Source of the DNA: Corynebacterium yonathiae
GTDB taxonomy: Bacteria; Actinomycetota; Actinomycetes; Mycobacteriales; Mycobacteriaceae
DNA: 40,003 nt
Assembly (NCBI RefSeq): GCF_022288805.1
Contig: NZ_JAKOPM010000020.1
Coordinates: 1-40,003 of the forward strand
Reading direction: 5' to 3'
In this document: piece by piece, positions 8,111 to 15,975 of the stretch
Position numbering within the stretch: position 1 is the first letter of the stretch
Layout of the letters: each line of letters opens with the position of its first letter
The notes under the pieces: model-generated
The model's database searches: none
The model's input: the letters and a program-made list of their open reading frames with translations, nothing else
What the model was told of the DNA's origin: nothing
Position numbers and translations under genes: made by a program

Positions 8111-8281
8111 CTAGTGCGCTAGACCTTTTTTAACCAGACAGCGTTCTCCAAGGTATCTGGCAAGACTCTCAGAAATGGCCTGAACGATCAGCGCATTCAT
8201 CGTTGTATGCTGACAGATAGCCATATGATGCAGCTCTTCTTTGAGGTGTGCATCAATACGAAAGGTGACTTTGGTATCCAT
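8111..8281 (-). CDS. Small ribbon-helix-helix regulator, 56 residues
   Basis: The protein starts MDTKVTFRIDAHLKEELHHM and continues as two helices (MNALIVQAISESLARYL). This is the Arc/MetJ/CopG strand-helix-helix pattern: a TKVTFRID strand for DNA contact followed by dimerising helices. The start is fixed by a strong AGGAGG upstream of the ATG. It is the first gene of a unit with the DarB-like protein 27 bp downstream, and it diverges from the HTH gene at 8464. I infer a dimeric DNA-binding repressor of this divergent region, perhaps acting on the 9-bp repeats at 8387-8422. Similar small proteins also serve as antitoxins, but no toxin gene is next to it. Confidence 0.8.
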   Translation of the reverse strand: MDTKVTFRIDAHLKEELHHMAICQHTTMNALIVQAISESLARYLGERCLVKKGLAH

Positions 8282-8386
8282 AAATGCCCTCCTAGCAGGG
8301 CTAAGTGTTACCTAGATAAAATGGTTTAAGAAAACCTCGACAAAGCCAGCTTTATGGCCCGAGGTAGAAACGAGAATAGACAAAAA

Positions 8387-8422
8387 GCGCAAAAGGCGCA
8401 ATACGCGCAGAACGCGCAGAGT
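8387..8422. repeat. Four tandem 9-bp repeats, operator-like
   Basis: Four contiguous 9-bp units follow the pattern GCGCA-N4: GCGCAAAAG, GCGCAATAC, GCGCAGAAC, GCGCAGAGT. They lie between the divergent RHH and HTH genes. A second set of the same unit is at 9004-9039 before the transfer operon. They are probably phased sites for one regulator encoded nearby. Confidence 0.65.
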
Positions 8423-8463
8423 GTGCCAATCGCGTGATTGACGCCAGCTGGAGTGGATGTAAT

Positions 8464-8685
8464 ATGACCGACATGACTACAGGAGACGCTGAGCAGACCA
8501 ACGAAGAAGTGTGGCTGACCTCGGGAGAAGCTGCAGAACTGCTTCCCAACGTCTCTCGACGTTCGGTGCAGGCGTGGGCTGCGTCCGGAAAAATCGACGG
8601 AGTTGTCCGCTTGCCGAGTGGTCGATACCGGATTCCAAAATCTTCCTTAGAAGAATTACTCAACGGGATACCCCCACAGGAGTAG
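8464..8685 (+). CDS. MerR/excisionase-like HTH DNA-binding protein
   Basis: This 73-residue protein carries a single winged-helix HTH of the MerR/Xis/AlpA type. VWLTSGEAAELLPNVSRRSVQAWAASGKI is the expected 'helix-turn-helix then recognition helix' pattern, followed by the wing residues RLPSGRYRIPKSSLEELL. It has no effector domain, so it acts as a small DNA-bending regulator or recombination directionality factor. I chose ATG 8464 because GGAG lies 10 bases upstream; an in-frame ATG at 8434 would add ten residues outside the fold. It is monocistronic and ends at the strong terminator at 8724. It diverges from the RHH gene and faces the transfer operon, so a role in transfer-gene control is likely. 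No integrase gene is visible. Confidence 0.82.
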   Translation: MTDMTTGDAEQTNEEVWLTSGEAAELLPNVSRRSVQAWAASGKIDGVVRLPSGRYRIPKSSLEELLNGIPPQE

Positions 8686-8723
8686 CGAAAGCTGTAGCTT
8701 TCTTGCCAGTTAGGGCTGGTCAG

Positions 8724-8757
8724 ACACCCCAGAATGTTCCATTCTGGGGTGTTTTTC
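8724..8757 (+). terminator. Strong terminator after the HTH gene
   Basis: CACCCCAGAATG/CATTCTGGGGTG is a perfect 12-bp stem with a 3-base loop (8725-8751), followed by TTTTT. It insulates the transfer operon from the HTH gene. Confidence 0.93.
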
Positions 8758-8966
8758 TGTAAAAAGCAGAAAAATGCGGACATATCATCAACTAATAGGA
8801 ATGTTAACACCCGCCCCGAAATGGGGGTATTGGCCCGTTTTATTGCTGTGAATTAAATTCGGGAATTCCGGTAAATAAAGGAGAAAGTCCCAGCGCATAA
8901 AGGGAAAGTAAACGCATGTGAAAACCTTGGGGGAAGTTAAAAGGCAAAAATAATAAACAATTGCTG

Positions 8967-8995
8967 TTGGAATGGCACAGGACTTGCGCCACAAT
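8967..8995 (+). promoter_or_regulatory. Candidate promoter of the transfer operon
   Basis: TTGGAA (8967-8972) and CACAAT (8990-8995) are separated by 17 bp, an acceptable housekeeping-sigma promoter about 80 bp upstream of the first transfer gene. Both boxes are imperfect, so the placement is tentative. Confidence 0.4.
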
Positions 8996-9003
8996 GGAGT
9001 GCG

Positions 9004-9039
9004 ACGCAGAACGCGCAGAACGCGCAGAATGCGCAAAAC
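9004..9039. repeat. Second set of four 9-bp repeats
   Basis: ACGCAGAAC, GCGCAGAAC, GCGCAGAAT and GCGCAAAAC are in perfect tandem. This is the same unit and copy number as at 8387-8422. The position just downstream of the candidate promoter suggests an operator for repression of the transfer operon. Confidence 0.65.
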
Positions 9040-9072
9040 GAGAAACGACGCACACATTGTAGAGAGGGACCA

Positions 9073-10182
9073 ATGGTCAATATCCGCACCGCTATTTCCA
9101 CAAGCGCCGCCACACTCGTCGCCTTGAGTGCTGTTACTGGCGTAAGCGCTGCCTCGGCGCAGGCCGAGGAATCTACTGGTGCCCAGCCCGGCACGGATAC
9201 CACCGCCTCCGATGATTCCGACGCACAAGCTGCAAGCGAAGCACAGCCTGGTACGGACACCGATAACAACTCCGCGGGCAACAACGGCGGGGAAGAAGAA
9301 TCCACCGCTGCTAATAACGCCCAGCCGGGAACCGAGATCGATGCGCAGCTTCCTAACCAGTCCAATATTCCGGCCCAGCCAGCTAACAATGCGCAGCCAG
9401 GTACCGAGACTGCTCCGACTGCCTCCGACGAATCTCAGCCGGGTACCGAAGCTGAAATTCCGGCACCAAAGCCGGTGGAATCTGACAATGGCAACAACAA
9501 TTCCGCAACCCCACAGTGGAGCGATGAAGTTATCTCCGAACAGCCGGCAGCAGAACCTGCCATTAACAATGAGCCGGTAGACACCGCTACCGAGCCGACT
9601 TACCAGCCTGCCGTCCACACCACTGAGCCAGCAGTAGAAGAACAGCCAATCGCCGACCAGCCTGCCGTGGTGCCACAAAACGGTGAGGTAGAAGACGCTA
9701 GTGAAGTAGAAGACATTCAGCCGGTAGAAGAAAATCATCAGCCTGCCCCACAGGCCGTTGAATCGGTTCCTGCACAGTCAGAACAGCCGGAACAGCCAGC
9801 GCCAGCCTCGGCTCCTGCACCTAGCCAGCCGGAGCCTGCCCCAGCTGCGCCGGTAGAAACCAACGAAGTAGAAGGCGCGTCAGCAACCGTGAGCGCTCCA
9901 GGAATCACGGTTACCGCGCAGGGCACCGCCCAGCCCTTCGATGGCGATGTGACGATTTCTACCCCAGCCGGAGAAAACACCGTTGCGCTTCCAGCGAATG
10001 AGGTGGCCTTCATTCAGCAAGCAGGCCAAAACGCAGCGTCTACACTGCCGGACTACGCCCAGGAAAACCTCAATAACCTGCACAACGCGGTTATCGACCA
10101 CGTGGAAAACCTGCCTACTTCCCAAAGCGGTGAACTGGGCGCGGTGTCGGCAGATATGACCATCGACCACAAGACCGTCTAA
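9073..10182 (+). CDS. Secreted Pro/Glu-rich protein with AQPGT repeats
   Basis: This is the first gene of the transfer operon (369 residues). An N-terminal signal peptide ends in SAASAQA. The long middle part is acidic, Pro/Ala/Gln-rich and clearly disordered, with five AQPGTD/E-type repeats between about residues 37 and 122. A small folded-looking C-terminal part (about 270-369) begins with ATVSAPGITVTAQG. There are no membrane segments after the signal peptide, so it is probably exported into the cell wall space. The AGAGAGGG-like ribosome-binding site supports the start. I do not recognise the family. Length and disorder would suit a wall-spanning or surface component of the transfer apparatus, which is inference from position. 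Confidence 0.75.
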   Translation: MVNIRTAISTSAATLVALSAVTGVSAASAQAEESTGAQPGTDTTASDDSDAQAASEAQPGTDTDNNSAGNNGGEEESTAANNAQPGTEIDAQLPNQSNIPAQPANNAQPGTETAPTASDESQPGTEAEIPAPKPVESDNGNNNSATPQWSDEVISEQPAAEPAINNEPVDTATEPTYQPAVHTTEPAVEEQPIADQPAVVPQNGEVEDASEVEDIQPVEENHQPAPQAVESVPAQSEQPEQPAPASAPAPSQPEPAPAAPVETNEVEGASATVSAPGITVTAQGTAQPFDGDVTISTPAGENTVALPANEVAFIQQAGQNAASTLPDYAQENLNNLHNAVIDHVENLPTSQSGELGAVSADMTIDHKTV

Positions 10183-10219
10183 TTTGCCTGCGGCAACAGC
10201 CGAGAAATGAGGAATACCC

Positions 10220-11029
10220 ATGGACGACTGGCTTGACGCACTAAACAACCAAGACAAGGACAAGAACTCTTCCAAGCCGGAGCTACGCGCCCTCGACGGG
10301 GCTAACGAGAGCACAAAAGCGGAAGAAGACGTAGCCGATAAGCAGCCGGAACAGCCTGTAGAGGAGAAACCGCAGCCAAAAAAGAAGCCGAAGGCTGTTA
10401 AAAAGCCCAAGCTATCTCGTCCGGCACGCAACGAGAATAAAGAGAGCGCACCCTCTGAGCCGAAAAAGCGCGGATCTGCAGCGCCGATAGCACTCGGTGT
10501 AGCCGTACTCGCACTGGTAGGCATTGGCGCTACAACCTACCTGAACCAGGGAAGCGATTCGCCCGAGACGACCGAAGCACAGGGCGAAACCGAACAATCC
10601 TCGCCGGTTGCTGACCAAGTGGAGCAAAAGGGCCCGCAACCCATCTCTGATACTTCGAAAGAAGTCGCAGAGGTCGGAGATCGTTGCGGGGGAAACAATG
10701 ACGTTGATGTCTCCCAGGAGGACTCACCGCGTGCAGCTATCGCCAAGTTTGAAAAGGCTTATTTTGACGCTGACGCCAATGGCGTCAAGGCGTCTTTGAC
10801 CAAAGACAGCGAAATGCAAAAGCAGGACTGGATGAAGATTCTGCCCAAGGCTGCTCCCGAAGGTACGACCTGGTGCTTGACTATGCAGCCGTCCGAGGGA
10901 GATACGACCTCCGTAGAGCTAGAGGTCAAGCAACCCAAGGAAGACAAGCCAACTCTTTACAAGCAAAAAGTAACCGCCAAGGACAACCACGGAACGTGGG
11001 CTGTTCACTCCATTGGACGAGAGGACTAA
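10220..11029 (+). CDS. Bitopic T4SS component, NTF2-like extracytoplasmic domain
   Basis: This 269-residue protein has a charged, disordered cytoplasmic N-terminus (1-90, Lys/Pro/Glu-rich). One membrane helix follows at about 91-110 (APIALGVAVLALVGIGATTYL), then an extracytoplasmic domain. The outer part carries two cysteines (GDRCGG and TTWCLTM), probably a disulfide. Its segment SPRAAIAKFEKAYFDADANG followed by strands and ending GTWAVHSI resembles the NTF2-like fold of VirB8/TcpC-type scaffold proteins. I therefore propose a VirB8-like assembly factor, without certainty. GAGGA upstream supports the start. The next gene begins 4 bases after the stop, so they are likely translated together. 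Confidence 0.7.
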   Translation: MDDWLDALNNQDKDKNSSKPELRALDGANESTKAEEDVADKQPEQPVEEKPQPKKKPKAVKKPKLSRPARNENKESAPSEPKKRGSAAPIALGVAVLALVGIGATTYLNQGSDSPETTEAQGETEQSSPVADQVEQKGPQPISDTSKEVAEVGDRCGGNNDVDVSQEDSPRAAIAKFEKAYFDADANGVKASLTKDSEMQKQDWMKILPKAAPEGTTWCLTMQPSEGDTTSVELEVKQPKEDKPTLYKQKVTAKDNHGTWAVHSIGRED

Positions 11030-11033
11030 GACG

Positions 11034-13241
11034 GTGAAATCGATAAAAGCCGCATTCTCCTACGCCGCCACGGCTTCCGTTGTAGCCATGTTCGGCCTGT
11101 CTGTGCCTACCGCTATGGCCCAGACTGAGACCGAAAAGAAGGAAGTCTCCGACGACAAATGCGCTGATATTCAGCTCGTTCTTGTCAATGGCACCTTTGA
11201 CACGTCCGCGCAGGAAGACTCTACTCACGACCATGGCTTCGGCTCGAAAATCGCCGGGCCTGCCATGCGTGAAGGAAACCCAAGCACCCCGAAAGACCCA
11301 TCGGGCGGTATTAGCTTGGAGCAAGCAGAAGACTCCTCTGAGTCCGCCTCAGCCCAAACAACTGCAGAAGCAGTCACGGACAACCACACCCAACTTATTG
11401 CCGCTGACTCCAATGACTTGTGGGGCAGCGGAGATAAAAAGACTGGTGAGAACTCTAGCGACAGCAACGACCTCTGGGGCTCGGAGGACAATTCGGACGA
11501 TTCCACAGATTCCAATAGCAACGCTAACGACCTGTGGGGAGACACCGAGACGTCTAAGGACGAAAACTCTGCAGACTCAAATGATCCGTGGAACAACACA
11601 GACAAAGACAGTGCAAAGAGCACTGAAGAGTCTGACAGTGATAGCGAGTCTGCAGACTCACTATGGGAAGACGCTCCGAAAAACGACACTGACGAGTGGA
11701 AGACCGAGCACAAGGACACGGTAGAAAAAGACGGCACGCGGATTGCCCGTACCTACGTCACCTACCCAGCTGCTGCAGGCGGCGCCTTTGTACCAGGACT
11801 GAAGCCATCGGCACCTGTTGCTTATTCCGAGTCGATGGAAAAGGGCGCACAAAACACCGCAAAGGTACTGCAAGAAGTAGCTAACAACTGCCCCAACACG
11901 AAGGTCTTTTTGGCCGGACACTCCCAAGGCGCACAAGTAGCTTCCACCATTGCCCGTGAAATCGGCTCCGGAGAGTCCGATTTCCCAGCTGACAAGGTAG
12001 CTGGCGTAGCCCTGTTTTCTGACCCCACACGAGACAAGGGCGTAGAAGTCATGCAGGGTGGCGCTTCTACTCCAGAAGCCGTACCCGGAACTGACGGCGG
12101 AAACATTAAGCAGGTAGGAGACTTTAGCTCCCCAGAACAAGACAAGCTCGATGGCGCAGGCATGGGCCTGGACAAGACCGGAGGAAAAGACTTCGGAGAG
12201 CTCGCCTCCCGTACCGCGTCGTGGTGCTCGGAAGGCGACCTTGTCTGCGACCTGCCTGTTTCAGGACGACTTTCTGACCTTGTTGTCGGCACCGCAGAAC
12301 GCCTTGACCTGCACGACCCAGAAGAATCCCTTCAAGCCGTAAGCGACACCTTGGGCCCTGCCGTTCGGCTCGGCGGCATTGATGATGTCAAAGGCGGAGG
12401 AATCGACTTCGGTAAAGGCGGATTTAAGGTCGAATCGGTCAGTGACAACGAAGTTCCTGGATTAGCTGCTGAACCATCGACAGCACCCAGCTCTAGCGCA
12501 GAGTCTGCCGATAGCGAAACGACGTCTACTACCGCAGAGGAAACGACATCGGCGAAGCCCAAGGGCCCGTCAGCCTCTGCTACTGCAACTTCTGAGGCGG
12601 AGTCTGCTTCTCAGTCTGGCGAGGTAGACCTAATTTCGACCATTTCCCGCGACGGTGCTCGTAGCAAATCCATGGAAGAAGCACGCGGGCCAATTGGCGG
12701 GGAACTTATCGGAGACCTCGGAAAATCTACCGTTGCTGCAGTCAGCAAACTTGGTGGAATGGCCCTGGGCAAGGGAATCACCATTGCCAAGAAGGCAGTA
12801 ACCGTCGAGAACCTCGCACAGGTTGTCTCGGCAGGTGTTACCAATCCGAAGGCAGGATTGGCTGTTGCTGCAGCCAAGCTCGCTGACGCCGCACTAGAAG
12901 TCCTAACCCCAGAGACGGTTACCGGCATGGCCGATGAAGTCTTCAAAGAAATCGATGTGCTGGGAATTACCGGTGATGGACTAGCGGAAACTGCTGTACA
13001 AGCAGCAGGACATGGAAACGCCCACAACTCCTACGGAACCCGACCTGCCACAGCAGACGGTCGAAGCGCCATTGACGCCACCGTTGATTGGGTAGTCGCT
13101 TCCAGCCGTGATGTCGCCGGAGATGAAGTGCGACCAGAAGCCGTACAAGCAGCAGGACTGGACAACGCCACCTACAACGCGGACGAGGCCAAGCAAGCCC
13201 TCGACCAGGTGACCAACTTCAAAAAGGAGCTGATGGGCTAG
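11034..13241 (+). CDS. Cutinase-type serine hydrolase with a repeat insertion
   Basis: I chose GTG 11034, which gives a clean signal peptide ending PTAMAQ; an upstream TTG would precede it. The protein (735 residues) is exported. Cutinase features are visible: first strand CADIQLVLVNGTFDTS, CPNTKVFLAGHSQGAQV with nucleophile serine in GHSQG, VALFSDP, CSEGDLVC with the catalytic Asp, and a His in DLHD. Between the first strand and the rest of the fold sits a roughly 120-residue acidic insertion with degenerate NDLWG repeats (about 120-225). A Ser/Thr-rich linker and a helical Ala-rich C-terminal domain follow. Related mycobacterial enzymes cleave esters and some act on mycolate lipids. I infer remodelling of the outer mycolate layer during mating. 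Confidence 0.82.
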   Translation: MKSIKAAFSYAATASVVAMFGLSVPTAMAQTETEKKEVSDDKCADIQLVLVNGTFDTSAQEDSTHDHGFGSKIAGPAMREGNPSTPKDPSGGISLEQAEDSSESASAQTTAEAVTDNHTQLIAADSNDLWGSGDKKTGENSSDSNDLWGSEDNSDDSTDSNSNANDLWGDTETSKDENSADSNDPWNNTDKDSAKSTEESDSDSESADSLWEDAPKNDTDEWKTEHKDTVEKDGTRIARTYVTYPAAAGGAFVPGLKPSAPVAYSESMEKGAQNTAKVLQEVANNCPNTKVFLAGHSQGAQVASTIAREIGSGESDFPADKVAGVALFSDPTRDKGVEVMQGGASTPEAVPGTDGGNIKQVGDFSSPEQDKLDGAGMGLDKTGGKDFGELASRTASWCSEGDLVCDLPVSGRLSDLVVGTAERLDLHDPEESLQAVSDTLGPAVRLGGIDDVKGGGIDFGKGGFKVESVSDNEVPGLAAEPSTAPSSSAESADSETTSTTAEETTSAKPKGPSASATATSEAESASQSGEVDLISTISRDGARSKSMEEARGPIGGELIGDLGKSTVAAVSKLGGMALGKGITIAKKAVTVENLAQVVSAGVTNPKAGLAVAAAKLADAALEVLTPETVTGMADEVFKEIDVLGITGDGLAETAVQAAGHGNAHNSYGTRPATADGRSAIDATVDWVVASSRDVAGDEVRPEAVQAAGLDNATYNADEAKQALDQVTNFKKELMG

Positions 13242-13867
13242 TGACCTCCCAAGACACGGCAGCAGCACAACCAAAACCCCTCAAGCGCGTAGCGCTTAAC
13301 GGGTTAGGCAATGACCTTGCAGACACCCGCCTTGCCCCCGAGGGGGAAATGGATCCGCTTATCTGGCTTGTCGCTGCCCACGGCGGCGCAGGAGCTACCT
13401 ACCTAGCTCACGCGCTGGCACCCTTTGGCGACGCCGGCCAGTTGTGGCCAGTCCATGACAAATACCCGTGGTGCGTGATTGTCGCGCGAACCACCCGTGC
13501 AGGACTAGAAGCAGCACACGACCTGGCACTGCAAGACCAGTCCAACAAGACAGGTGGTTGCCGCGTCTTGGGAATCATCTTGGTTGCTGACGCACCTGGA
13601 AAGCTGCCCCGCAGCTTAGAACAGCGCATCACAGTTCTGGAAAAAACCGTCCCGACCATCTGGCGGGTGGACTACTTCGACGATTGGCGTGAGTCAACCG
13701 TCGACGAACTTCCCCAATGGTCACCACTCGACGACGAACCGGAGGACGAAGAGCCCACAAAGTTCTGGCAAAAGAAAAAAGAATCCCCTGACCTCGTTCA
13801 CAAATCCGTGCGCTCAATCGGGCAAGACCTTGTAGAGCGCGCCCGCGAAGCCAACAAACACCTCTAA
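13241..13867 (+). CDS. Degenerate P-loop protein, DUF6668-like
   Basis: This 208-residue soluble protein overlaps the preceding stop by one base and starts with GTG. Its core DPLIWLVAAHGGAGATYLAH looks like a Walker A loop of the ParA/MinD type in which the GKT triplet is lost (GGAGATY). Later segments, CRVLGIILVADAPGK and a region resembling a switch, fit an AAA/Fer4-NifH-like fold. The C-terminus is charged. This pattern matches a family of unknown function often found in actinobacterial conjugation clusters (DUF6668 from memory). With the catalytic lysine missing it may bind but not hydrolyse nucleotide. A cytoplasmic role in the transfer machine is inferred from position. Confidence 0.6.
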   Translation: MTSQDTAAAQPKPLKRVALNGLGNDLADTRLAPEGEMDPLIWLVAAHGGAGATYLAHALAPFGDAGQLWPVHDKYPWCVIVARTTRAGLEAAHDLALQDQSNKTGGCRVLGIILVADAPGKLPRSLEQRITVLEKTVPTIWRVDYFDDWRESTVDELPQWSPLDDEPEDEEPTKFWQKKKESPDLVHKSVRSIGQDLVERAREANKHL

Positions 13868-13883
13868 ACCGAAAGGAAAATCC

Positions 13884-14180
13884 ATGTCTCTGACCCAAAC
13901 CGCAGCCAACATCCACTCCCAGATTCTCGCGCAGGTTCCCGGCCAAGACCTAAGCCCACAAGCACCTGGTGACTTCGGCGAAAAAGTAGACCGTGGCCTC
14001 AACTTCGGCGTTTATATCGGCCTGGTCGTTGCCGTGGCTGGCGTGATTTCCATTGGCGCATCCATGGTTCTCTCCCGTCGCGAGGGAACCAGCGAAGAAG
14101 CCACCTCTGCCGCGCTGCGTGTCGGCGTCGGCTGCTTGATTATCGGCGGTGCCGGAACCATCGTCGCAGCACTTATCTAG
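13884..14180 (+). CDS. Small two-TM protein, VirB2/pilin-like (first of pair)
   Basis: This 98-residue protein has a hydrophilic N-terminus and two membrane helices, at about 41-61 (NFGVYIGLVVAVAGVISIGA) and 80-98. The loop between them is charged (SRREGTSEEA). Size, topology and position before a channel protein and ATPases resemble VirB2/TrbC-type subunits of Gram-positive T4SS. AAAGGA upstream supports the ATG. The next gene encodes a protein of nearly the same size and layout, so the two may have arisen by duplication or form a hetero-oligomer. No long signal peptide is visible. Confidence 0.7.
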   Translation: MSLTQTAANIHSQILAQVPGQDLSPQAPGDFGEKVDRGLNFGVYIGLVVAVAGVISIGASMVLSRREGTSEEATSAALRVGVGCLIIGGAGTIVAALI

Positions 14181-14205
14181 CACCACTACGTAAGGAGAAC
14201 TGCTC

Positions 14206-14472
14206 GTGATTCTTGCCCAAGGCCCACCATCAACCCCACAAGACATCCCGCAAGAAGTGTGGGGAACGGGCTGGCAGTGGCTGCAATACGCACTGTATGT
14301 CTCCCTAGCCGTTTCCGTTTTGGCAGTAATCATCCTCGGCGCGCTCATGGCCGCAGACAAAAACCGTGGCGAAGCAGTATCGGCAACCTCCCCCACAACC
14401 GCCGCACTGAAAATCGCTCTTGGCGTTCTTATCGCTAGTTCTGCTGCCACCATCGCGTCGTGGTTCGTCTAA
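14206..14472 (+). CDS. Small two-TM protein, VirB2/pilin-like (second of pair)
   Basis: This 88-residue protein starts at GTG 14206 behind a strong AAGGAG. It has two membrane helices, at about 28-49 (YALYVSLAVSVLAVIILGALM) and 68-87 (LKIALGVLIASSAATIASWF), joined by a short polar loop (ADKNRGEAVSATSPTT). Layout and location copy the preceding gene, although sequence identity is low by eye. It is a candidate T4SS pilin-like or channel subunit. Confidence 0.7.
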   Translation: MILAQGPPSTPQDIPQEVWGTGWQWLQYALYVSLAVSVLAVIILGALMAADKNRGEAVSATSPTTAALKIALGVLIASSAATIASWFV

Positions 14473-14497
14473 CTAACTACACCTCCGAAAGGAAGAC

Positions 14498-15121
14498 ATG
14501 AATATCACCCGCCTCAGCGCAGCCGCAGCCATTGTCGCGGCCACGCTTGGACTAGCGGCCTGTGGCTCCGACGAGCCAGAGCAGCCCACCGAGGCGAGCG
14601 ATCAGCCCACCGTTGACCTAGAAGCAGCACCCGAGAACGCTTCGTGGTCTTCGGTCGGGGGGATCGGTACGCCGGTGGATTCCAACGACGGGCCAGAGGA
14701 AAGCGAACCTGTCCCGCATGGTTACTCGCATACCCCACAGGGCGCAGTGCAGGCAGCAATTAACGGTCAGGTCATGCTTGCTACTGCAGACGATAAAACC
14801 TGGCCCAACGTTGCCTCGGACATGACCGCTCCAGGCCCTGGACGAGACCAATGGGCGCAAGGACGCTCTTTGATGTCGGTGGAAGGAAACGTTGATAAGA
14901 AAGATGCCGCTGAATTCAAAGGCTTCAAAATCACCGACTACAGCGACGACAAAGCACAAGTACTACTTGCAGCCGACTATCCCGACGTAGGACTCACGGT
15001 CTATCCCGTGCAACTTGTCTGGCAAGCAGACGACTGGAAGTTGGTTCTTCCCGACCAAGACCACGCCCCTGACCTCCACAAGCTAGAAAGCCTCGACGGC
15101 TTTACCGAATACGCACAGTAA
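14498..15121 (+). CDS. Exported lipoprotein of the transfer operon
   Basis: This 207-residue protein has a type II signal peptide with lipobox LAAC at residue 22, so it should be anchored outside the membrane by a lipidated cysteine. After an acidic linker comes a domain beginning HGYSHTPQGAVQAAINGQVM and ending WQADDWKLVLPD...LDGFTEYA. The same pattern (YAHTAEAAMLAAWN ... WQEDDWKTELE ... LDGWSEW) occurs in the next gene, so the two are paralogues with different anchors. This family recurs in actinobacterial transfer clusters (perhaps DUF8175). Function is unknown. A strong AAAGGAAG supports the start. Confidence 0.75.
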   Translation: MNITRLSAAAAIVAATLGLAACGSDEPEQPTEASDQPTVDLEAAPENASWSSVGGIGTPVDSNDGPEESEPVPHGYSHTPQGAVQAAINGQVMLATADDKTWPNVASDMTAPGPGRDQWAQGRSLMSVEGNVDKKDAAEFKGFKITDYSDDKAQVLLAADYPDVGLTVYPVQLVWQADDWKLVLPDQDHAPDLHKLESLDGFTEYAQ

Positions 15122-15147
15122 AAGCGCAAACAGCGGAAGAAGGCCAC

Positions 15148-15975
15148 ATGGAAACGAAGAACTCCCGAAAAATCTGGGCGATTGTTATTGCAATCATCGT
15201 CCTTGTCATCGCAATTGTTGCCGCATTTTTTATTGGAAAAGAGGCGAATCACGAGGAAAGCCCCCGCGAGGAGTCTCAAGAAATGAACAATGATGAAAGC
15301 GGAGACTCTAACGAGAAAAATCAAGAGGATTTGAGCGCCGCGGAATGGTCTGAAGATACCTCTGATGTCTTTGGGCGAAGTATAAAAACTCCAGCTTCTA
15401 AAGTCGGTAAGCCTCTCGGACAAGTTAAGGAACAGGACTCCCTACAGTGTGAAGTCAATTCCCCTGAAAAGCTGACCATTGAGCGCACTCATGACATGCA
15501 GACGCTGTGGAGCGAAGACTTGGGCCCTGGTGGCGTTACTAAGGATGGAGTTCCAGAAAAATACGCGCACACAGCAGAGGCTGCGATGCTGGCTGCGTGG
15601 AATTCTAATGCGTATCTGTACCGAGGTGGAGACCTCGCTACGGCTGCTGTGAAAACGAATTTTGCGGGCGAAAATGCTGAGAAGTTGGGGGCGGAACTTG
15701 AAAAGTCCCCAGCAAATACTGATGAGAAAGCTACGCGCCGCGCCGCGCCACAAGCCTTCAAAATTACTAGCTGTGGTGACGATCGCGTAATCGGCGACCT
15801 AGCTCTCCCACTTCCAACTGATGAAAACGGCGATACAGACAACCCAACATGGATAGTTGTGCGTATGTCTGCTGTATGGCAAGAAGACGACTGGAAGACC
15901 GAGCTTGAATCGGTCAAGCAGCCTGCTAACAAGCAAATTGCAAACCTAGATGGATGGTCTGAATGGAGCTTCTAA
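15148..15975 (+). CDS. Membrane-anchored paralogue of the preceding lipoprotein
   Basis: This 275-residue protein has one N-terminal membrane helix (about 8-28, IWAIVIAIIVLVIAIVAAFF). An acidic disordered linker and an extracytoplasmic domain follow. The domain shares the YAHTAEAAMLAAWN start and the WQEDDWK...LDGWSEW end with the lipoprotein at 14498. The two cysteines (LQCEV and TSCGD) may form a disulfide. Codon use here is more AT-rich than in the flanking genes, hinting at a different recent history. Its end overlaps the start of the next gene by 13 bases. I infer a periplasm-like-space scaffold of the T4SS. Confidence 0.7.
   Translation: METKNSRKIWAIVIAIIVLVIAIVAAFFIGKEANHEESPREESQEMNNDESGDSNEKNQEDLSAAEWSEDTSDVFGRSIKTPASKVGKPLGQVKEQDSLQCEVNSPEKLTIERTHDMQTLWSEDLGPGGVTKDGVPEKYAHTAEAAMLAAWNSNAYLYRGGDLATAAVKTNFAGENAEKLGAELEKSPANTDEKATRRAAPQAFKITSCGDDRVIGDLALPLPTDENGDTDNPTWIVVRMSAVWQEDDWKTELESVKQPANKQIANLDGWSEWSF

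Larger units (their letters stand above)
8758..9072. promoter_or_regulatory. Long leader/promoter region of the transfer operon
   Basis: I see no gene here. The stretch is A-rich around 8930-8960 and contains a small inverted repeat (CCCC-gaaat-GGGG near 8822-8834). A promoter candidate lies at 8967-8995: TTGGAA, 17 bp, CACAAT. Four 9-bp repeats follow at 9004-9039, immediately downstream of the expected start of transcription. A regulator bound there would block the whole 19-gene operon. Confidence 0.5.

Noticed and set aside
8222..8227. Single CATATG inside the small RHH gene
   Set aside because: An isolated site with no 12-bp neighbours; about ten are expected by chance in 40 kb.
8788..9738. 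316-codon open frame on the minus strand opposite the secreted-protein gene
   Set aside because: It is antisense to a gene with clear signal peptide and ribosome-binding site. Its product is hydrophobic and Arg/Gly-rich with no domain pattern, as expected from the complement of a Pro/Glu/Ala-rich sequence.
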